The notes beneath the pieces were generated by a model. It was not told where the DNA came from and did no database searches. It saw only the letters and a list, made by a program, of their open reading frames with translations. Positions 59,429 through 64,000 of a stretch of 64,000 bases of DNA are shown here, piece by piece (the first letter of the stretch is position 1; every line of letters starts with the position of its first letter). The DNA comes from Sphagnum magellanicum (taxonomy: Eukaryota; Streptophyta; Sphagnopsida; Sphagnales; Sphagnaceae), in contig CM038917.1 in assembly GCA_021904315.1 (NCBI GenBank), positions 3,952,041-4,016,040 of the forward strand. Direction: 5' to 3'. A program made the position numbers and the translations under genes.

Positions 59429-59915
59429 TCTTTGTCAACAAAAATTGGTCCACTGATCCTAGAATAGGTTGTGAATCCCCTTTTAGTTTCGTAGATTTAA
59501 TTCGGACTGGTCATAATTTAGAAAAAGAGTTTGAAAGGAGCTTTTAAAAGGGACGAAAATCTAGAGTTGTAAATTTTGAATAAATTTATTTTACAAGTTT
59601 CCATATATTTTCAATAATTATTAAGTTCAAAAAAATTATTGTGAACAAAATAAATTAATTAATTAATTAAATTTTAATTTCTGGAAAATGTGAGAACCAG
59701 GTTGTGAGAACTGAATATTATTCTATATGCAACAACCGCCCTATTTGAGAACCAGGTGAATGTGGGAAACTTAAAAATCTTGACAACCTGGTCAGTTCTC
59801 ACCAGTTTAAAAAAAAGTATATTAAAGAACCGATCAGGTTCTCATAACATGATGTAAGAACCAGAACCGGCTGGTTCTCACAAAAATATGAGAACCGCCC
59901 AACACTGGTCCATAC

Positions 59916-60585
59916 ACCCAAATGCTGCCCACTGGTTCCTTCTTTGAAAAAGAGAGAACCGCACCATACTGCTTGAGAGATAATTTAAGCTGACCTACAG
60001 CTGTGCATATAACTGTTATAACAATCAAACACCAATGTGCATTATTGGATGCTAAACCCTAAACCAACACCTTGTGGATCAAAGCATGATAGCACCAAGT
60101 TGCCAGAATAGCATCAGGCAAGACAAAATAGCACTAGACCAGTAGGATTATCTGAATATGTAGTGTAAGATCAGTACTAGTCTATCAGTGTGGTTGTGCT
60201 ATGCTTTGGATTAGTATTACTAGTCCATTCCTGAAGTATGGCAAGTAGAAAGAGCAACAAAAATACTTCCAAAGAAACAAAGATACAGAATTGTTTTTCC
60301 CAAGACCATATGATCTATTAGTAACATGGCCAACATAATGCCACACAAACTTTACAGGTGTCAGAATCTGATGGATGTGAGATGCCCAGGAGATTTCCTG
60401 ATCAAGCACTGGATACCAATAAATGTATTATAGAGTACATAATGTTGAGATTGCTCTTTCTACATACAGAATGGAAGGAGGGAGCTAAAGATACACCAAA
60501 ATGATTCAGACAACTCCAAATTCTTGTCGGTCAATGAGTGCCCAGCAACTCCAAAAAGAGGACTAATATCGTGCAAATTCAAAAA
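59916..60585. other. Short gene-free interval between the hAT element and the SINA-like gene
   Basis: No recognisable coding sequence. It may contain the 3' untranslated region of the SINA-like locus. Confidence 0.35.
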
Positions 60586-61791
60586 CTAGGATGGGGAGAC
60601 CATCATTGGCAAAATATGATCGTATCCAATGATATCAAAAAGATCTATTGGATCTTCTATTGGGGAAAACTTGGTATCGCTCTCCTTTGCAGAGATTGGA
60701 TATTCTTCCTCTTCCTCCTCCTTTGCACAATAAAGATGATAGCAAATAGGAATACCTATCTTCCCAGCCAAAAGTGCATCGGGGATGATAAGGGAGCTTG
60801 CTACCTGATCCTTACCAGGCTGTCAGACACTTTTGGCAATTGTTGTCATTGAGAATACTGTCTCATCAAGGTGTACCTCCGCGTGGTATCTGTAAGCATT
60901 CTCTTGAGAAGCCTCCACAAAGGACAAGATGTAAATGACACGCCCATATAGTTGCTCTTCATGGTGGAAAAGGAACAGCATGTCTACTGTTTTCAGTAAA
61001 AGGTCAGCAGAATCGACTGTGAATTCTAGCAGGATTTCAACCCATTCATTGGAAGGCACTTCCACCGTTTTGACAGCATGCTTCACCTGAAAGTGGTGAG
61101 AAATTCCACTTACTGAACCCATCAATATACACCCAACACTAGCTGGGCATTTGAAGGACTTGTATCCACATGGAGAGTTTCAATCAACTTCTCAAGCTGC
61201 AGGTTGCAGATAACTCCAGTCATCAATTGGCTTGTGGGGCAGATCCTGAGTGGAGTGAGCTTGAAGCAACATCTTGAACATGCTGTATGCCCATTTTCAC
61301 ACTGTCCACATACACACACTCTAAAACCATAAATCAGTTGAACCAGAGATGCAACTACGGAAATGCAAGTTGTTCAGATATTGCAAATACAGATTCCAAA
61401 ACAGGATATATATATATAAGAAAAATCTGAGTTTCAGTGGTGACAAAAGATTCATTTCAAAAAGGGTTTATTACATTTCAAGATCAATCGGTTTCACTGG
61501 AGAATAGATTGGCACATTGTCAGCTCTGTAGTAGAATCTTAAGAGTTTAGGTCTTTTTTCTGAGTGATGGGTTTTTTCCAACAACCTACGTCCAAAAGGT
61601 GGAACTATTGGAAAATTCACCTGACATATGGGTGCAACGAGATAGTCCATGCAGATGTTGCACTCAAGAGTATCAAGATCAAATGTACAACAAGTATGCC
61701 AGTTTTGCTCATGTTCTTCCCTGGAAATTGGCGGTGGTGTCTCAAAAGGTGGCGGGCTCCTTGTATCACATCTCCTTTTTTTTCTGGACAT
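60586..61791 (-). pseudogene. SINA-like RING E3 ubiquitin ligase, probably degenerate
   Basis: Exon A (61791-61621) encodes a charged N-terminus and the first RING half, LECNICMDYLVAPICQ, ending at a CAG/GTGAAT donor. Exon B (61301-61122) begins at a GACAG acceptor and gives CENGHTACSRCC..RICPTS, then LEKLIETLHV. The two halves fuse in phase 0 at the place where plant SINA-like genes have an intron. A third segment (61125-60586) resembles the C-terminal substrate-binding domain (HHFQVKHAV, LFLFHHEEQLYGRVIYI). Intact family members ubiquitinate target proteins as dimers. Oddities: the last RING Cys is Ser (CPTS for CPxC), the SIAH-type zinc-finger block is missing, the frame shifts between exon B and the third segment, and one in-frame TGA occurs at 60823-60825. 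Together these favour a pseudogene or a strongly diverged paralogue. Confidence 0.68.
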
Positions 61792-61902
61792 TGTCTAGCA
61801 TTCCAGGGAATAATAATAAAGCCCAATCCAAGCGCAGAATCTCCTTCAGATCCTGCACAGATTAAACTAAAAATTGTTCAGATTGCACAAAAGCTGGGTT
61901 GA

Positions 61903-61921
61903 GGTTTAGGGTTTAGGGTTT
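61903..61921 (-). promoter_or_regulatory. Plant telomere-type (TTTAGGG) repeat / telo-box
   Basis: Two and a half TTTAGGG units read on the plus strand; on the minus strand AAACCCTAAACCC lies about 110 bp upstream of the SINA-like start codon. Telo-boxes (AAACCCTAA) are known promoter elements of plant housekeeping genes. It could equally be a chance or repair-derived interstitial telomeric tract. Confidence 0.5.
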
Positions 61922-62320
61922 CACACTCTTGGACAATGCAAAACGCACACCAATCTCACATGTTGGTAAAAGATCCTCCAAGCTAGTTGTTGACAACATA
62001 GTAAAGTGAAGCAACAGACAAAGACTCTGAAGCAATTTGCACAAGAAACCTCCAAATGTTTTGTGGCATTCTCTTCTATGGTTATATTTCCCATCACGAT
62101 TTCACTGCAATTAAGCTTTGAATTGCTGTGAAATTCCTTGAAAGCAAGCGAGCAACACCGCCACAATGCTTGCTACCTGGAACACAATTCTCGGAACCCT
62201 TCTTCTTTCTTCTTCCTCTTGGGAAAAATCAAAAGTTGCAGTTCAACAAAGAAGATCCCTTCCAGCACTTCATTTCCACCACACAATGAAAGCTCGAATT
62301 CACTCAGAATTCAACACCCA

Positions 62321-62590
62321 CACGCGGCCAGAACTCTGTACTGGACCCCTTTTTTCATCCATTAGGGTTGATTTTCATCCAAGAAATAATACACTATAAC
62401 TATAACACACCATTAAGAACCCCACACGCGAGCAGAACTCTGTACTGGACATCTTTTCATCCATTAGGGTTTAGTTTCATCCAAGAAATAATACATCATA
62501 GTACACCATTAAACGCGACCAGAACTCTGCACTGGATCCATTTTTCATCCATTAGGGTTTAGTTTCATCCTAGCAGTAACACATCATAAT
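62321..62590. repeat. Three-copy tandem repeat of about 88-104 bp
   Basis: Copies begin near 62321, 62425 and 62513. Each has CACGCG or AACGCG, then CCAGAACTCTGTACTGGA, CATCCATTAGGGTT and TTTCATCCAAGAAATAATAC. Each unit contains a telo-box-like TTAGGGTT. Located 0.5-0.8 kb upstream of the SINA-like locus. Confidence 0.85.
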
Positions 62591-62643
62591 AAGTACATTC
62601 TGTAATGGGGATCTTCTGCCCTCCTTATGACAAGTGTCCAAAC

Positions 62644-62755
62644 CAGTGTTGACCTGGCTGTTCTTTGAATTTGTTATAACATCCGGTTCTGGGTTTATGA
62701 AAATTCTTGAAATCAAAAGAACTTCCAGTTGATCAGGTTAGAACCGCCCATCATC
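62644..62755. mobile_element. Short hAT-derived remnant
   Basis: The left side reads CAGTGTTGACCTGG and the right side GTTAGAACCGCCCA, both like the termini of the 55483-59907 element, about 110 bp apart. The terminal CAACACTG is missing at the right and no full 8-bp duplication is seen, so this is an imperfect or deleted copy. Confidence 0.45.
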
Positions 62756-63871
62756 AAACACGTACCTATCATTGATCAATTTTCAATATTTTTCTCATTC
62801 ATTAATCAAATTGAGCGATTTTTGTGTCATTGGACACAAAAACTGAAGAGCTACAAATGTTCCTTGAGTGTCAGAAGTAAAGGAGCACTGCAAAAAACAC
62901 TGGAAGAGGATGAATGATAGTTTTCTTCAAATTTTTTGAAAAATTAACTTTTAGAGTTCTCTTTTTAGTTCCAGCCCCATATCTTCCTCATTCATTTTGA
63001 GTGTATTTTTAATGATTTAAAACTTAATGGGTGCACGAACTAAGGCTTTACAAAATTTCTTTGTATTCTAAAGACAAAAATGCAATGATTGAACACTTTA
63101 AGCTTGAAATCTTAATCTGTTTTAATTCACCAATCATTAAAGATTGAACCACGTTACACCAAACATCTCATATTTTCCCCATTTTTTTATCAAATTGAGC
63201 AATTTTTTTGACATTGGAAATACTAGGTGAAGAGTTACAAATATTCTTTGAGTTTCAAAAGCAAAGAAACAATGTGTGAGGATTCAACTGGTGTTGTGTG
63301 TTAGAAACAATAGCCATATATACAACATGTAAATCTCGTTTTAAGTGTAAATAATTTACACTTACACATTTGAACTTTTTACACTTATATTTATATTGTT
63401 GTGGTATCTAGTATTATTTTTTACAGAGGTCAATGTAAATATTTGTCAAATGCACTTACACTACCCCGAGTAAATATTTTGAGGCATGTAAGTGTAAATA
63501 TTATATATCCTTAATAATCATACTTTCTTGCAAATCCATATTAATTAGTTGTGGGTGCATACCAAAGTTTGACTTTATCTTTTTCAATGGGTCACTTTGA
63601 TTTGCCATCCACAAAAAAATCATGATATTTTGACATTCCCCAAACATTCGCATTTTCTACCAACATGAGAGACTATGGTGGTGTTATTCCAAAAAAATAT
63701 CTTGAATGCACATTTTTCCCCACCTCATTGATTGAGTACAACTTTTATTATTACTAATTACTTTTATAATGAGTATTCAAAAATAACATTTGTTATTGAA
63801 TATTATTTATTGTAGCTTTTATAAGAACTTAGGTACATATTATGATTTATACTAATTGGTTTAATTAGTTA
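62756..63871. other. Gene-free AT-rich stretch
   Basis: No gene seen. It contains a group of TAAGTGTAAAT and ATTTACACTTA words in both orientations (63340-63510), including one near-perfect palindrome with 11-bp arms at 63342-63364. Confidence 0.45.
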
Positions 63872-64000
63872 CTAGTGGTTACCCGTGCCTGCAAGGCATA
63901 GACGGTTTTCAAGTGTGGCACATTTCAAGTGGTTGTAAGGTTACTTCAAACTTGGAACACCCACTAAGTCGGAGCTAAAATAAAAGCCCGGCTAAAATAG
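63872..64000 (-). mobile_element. Helitron 3' end, element continues past the window
   Basis: On the minus strand the element ends CACGGGTAACCACTAG at 63872, next to a host T (plus-strand A at 63871). A hairpin TGCCT-GCA-AGGCA lies at 63886-63898, about 14 bp inside the end. The terminal words match the other Helitron (TACTAGTGGGTACCCGTG at 26678-26695), so both belong to one family in the same orientation. Confidence 0.65.

Larger units (their letters stand above)
55483..59907 (+). mobile_element. Full-length hAT transposon, 4.4 kb
   Basis: The left end is CAGTGTTGGGCGATTCTC; the right end, reverse-complemented, is CAGTGTTGGGCGGTTCTC, 17 of 18 bases matching. Exact 8-bp duplications GTCCATAC flank it (55475-55482 and 59908-59915). 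Both ends carry many GGTTCTCA/GAACCAGG subterminal repeats in both orientations, the usual transposase-binding layout of hAT elements. The interior has a BED-finger and hAT dimerisation-domain transposase on the plus strand, now broken. Low-complexity minisatellites fill 55690-56350. Confidence 0.93.

Overview
This window is nuclear DNA of a land plant with a large, transposon-rich genome. Three things support that: plant-type TTTAGGG repeats, plant transposon families (copia and gypsy retroelements, CACTA, hAT, Helitron), and a WRKY transcription-factor gene whose intron interrupts the zinc finger at the position specific to plant WRKY groups IIa/IIb. The species cannot be named from sequence alone. 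Intergenic DNA is very AT-rich; the WRKY exons and the 52 kb ORF are clearly more GC-rich. Nothing prokaryotic or organellar was seen.

Region by region. 1-8.4 kb: a decayed Ty3/gypsy pol, interrupted by a nearly complete but mutated Ty1/copia element with both LTRs, primer-binding site and polypurine tract. 8.4-12.1 kb: diffuse remnants. 12.1-15.3 kb: a non-autonomous CACTA element with matching termini and a CAC target duplication, filled with AT-rich minisatellites. 15.3-26.7 kb: repeat DNA holding clusters of a palindromic GGTGACC..GGTCGCC motif, two solo LTRs of one family in opposite orientation (each with an exact 5-bp target duplication), a tRNA-like SINE head and an orphan CACTA end. 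26.7-29.6 kb: a decayed Helitron helicase with a recognisable 3' terminus. 29.6-34.5 kb: sequence upstream of the WRKY gene.

34.5-40.1 kb: the one clearly intact host gene, a six-exon group IIb WRKY regulator. All five introns are phase 0 and the inferred protein is about 1185 residues, with an unusually long Ala/Ser/Thr/Gln-rich tail. A 253-bp non-autonomous hAT element with a perfect 8-bp target duplication lies 139 bp past its stop codon.

40.5-55.5 kb: mostly gene-poor AT-rich DNA, with a CACTA TNP2-like remnant near 46 kb and a Gly-rich, possibly membrane-anchored ORF at 52.1-52.5 kb. 55.5-59.9 kb: a full-length hAT element with termini, an 8-bp target duplication and a damaged transposase; its termini resemble those of the small element behind the WRKY gene. 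60.6-61.8 kb: a SINA-like ubiquitin-ligase gene, probably a pseudogene, with plant telomere-type motifs upstream. The window ends inside a second Helitron.

The genes do not form a pathway. The layout is one regulatory gene, a few uncertain single ORFs, and nested mobile elements. I did not see an unprecedented system. The most informative points are the oversized WRKY gene, the hAT autonomous/non-autonomous pair, the inverted solo LTRs and the nested retroelements. All exon joins and divergence counts were made by eye.
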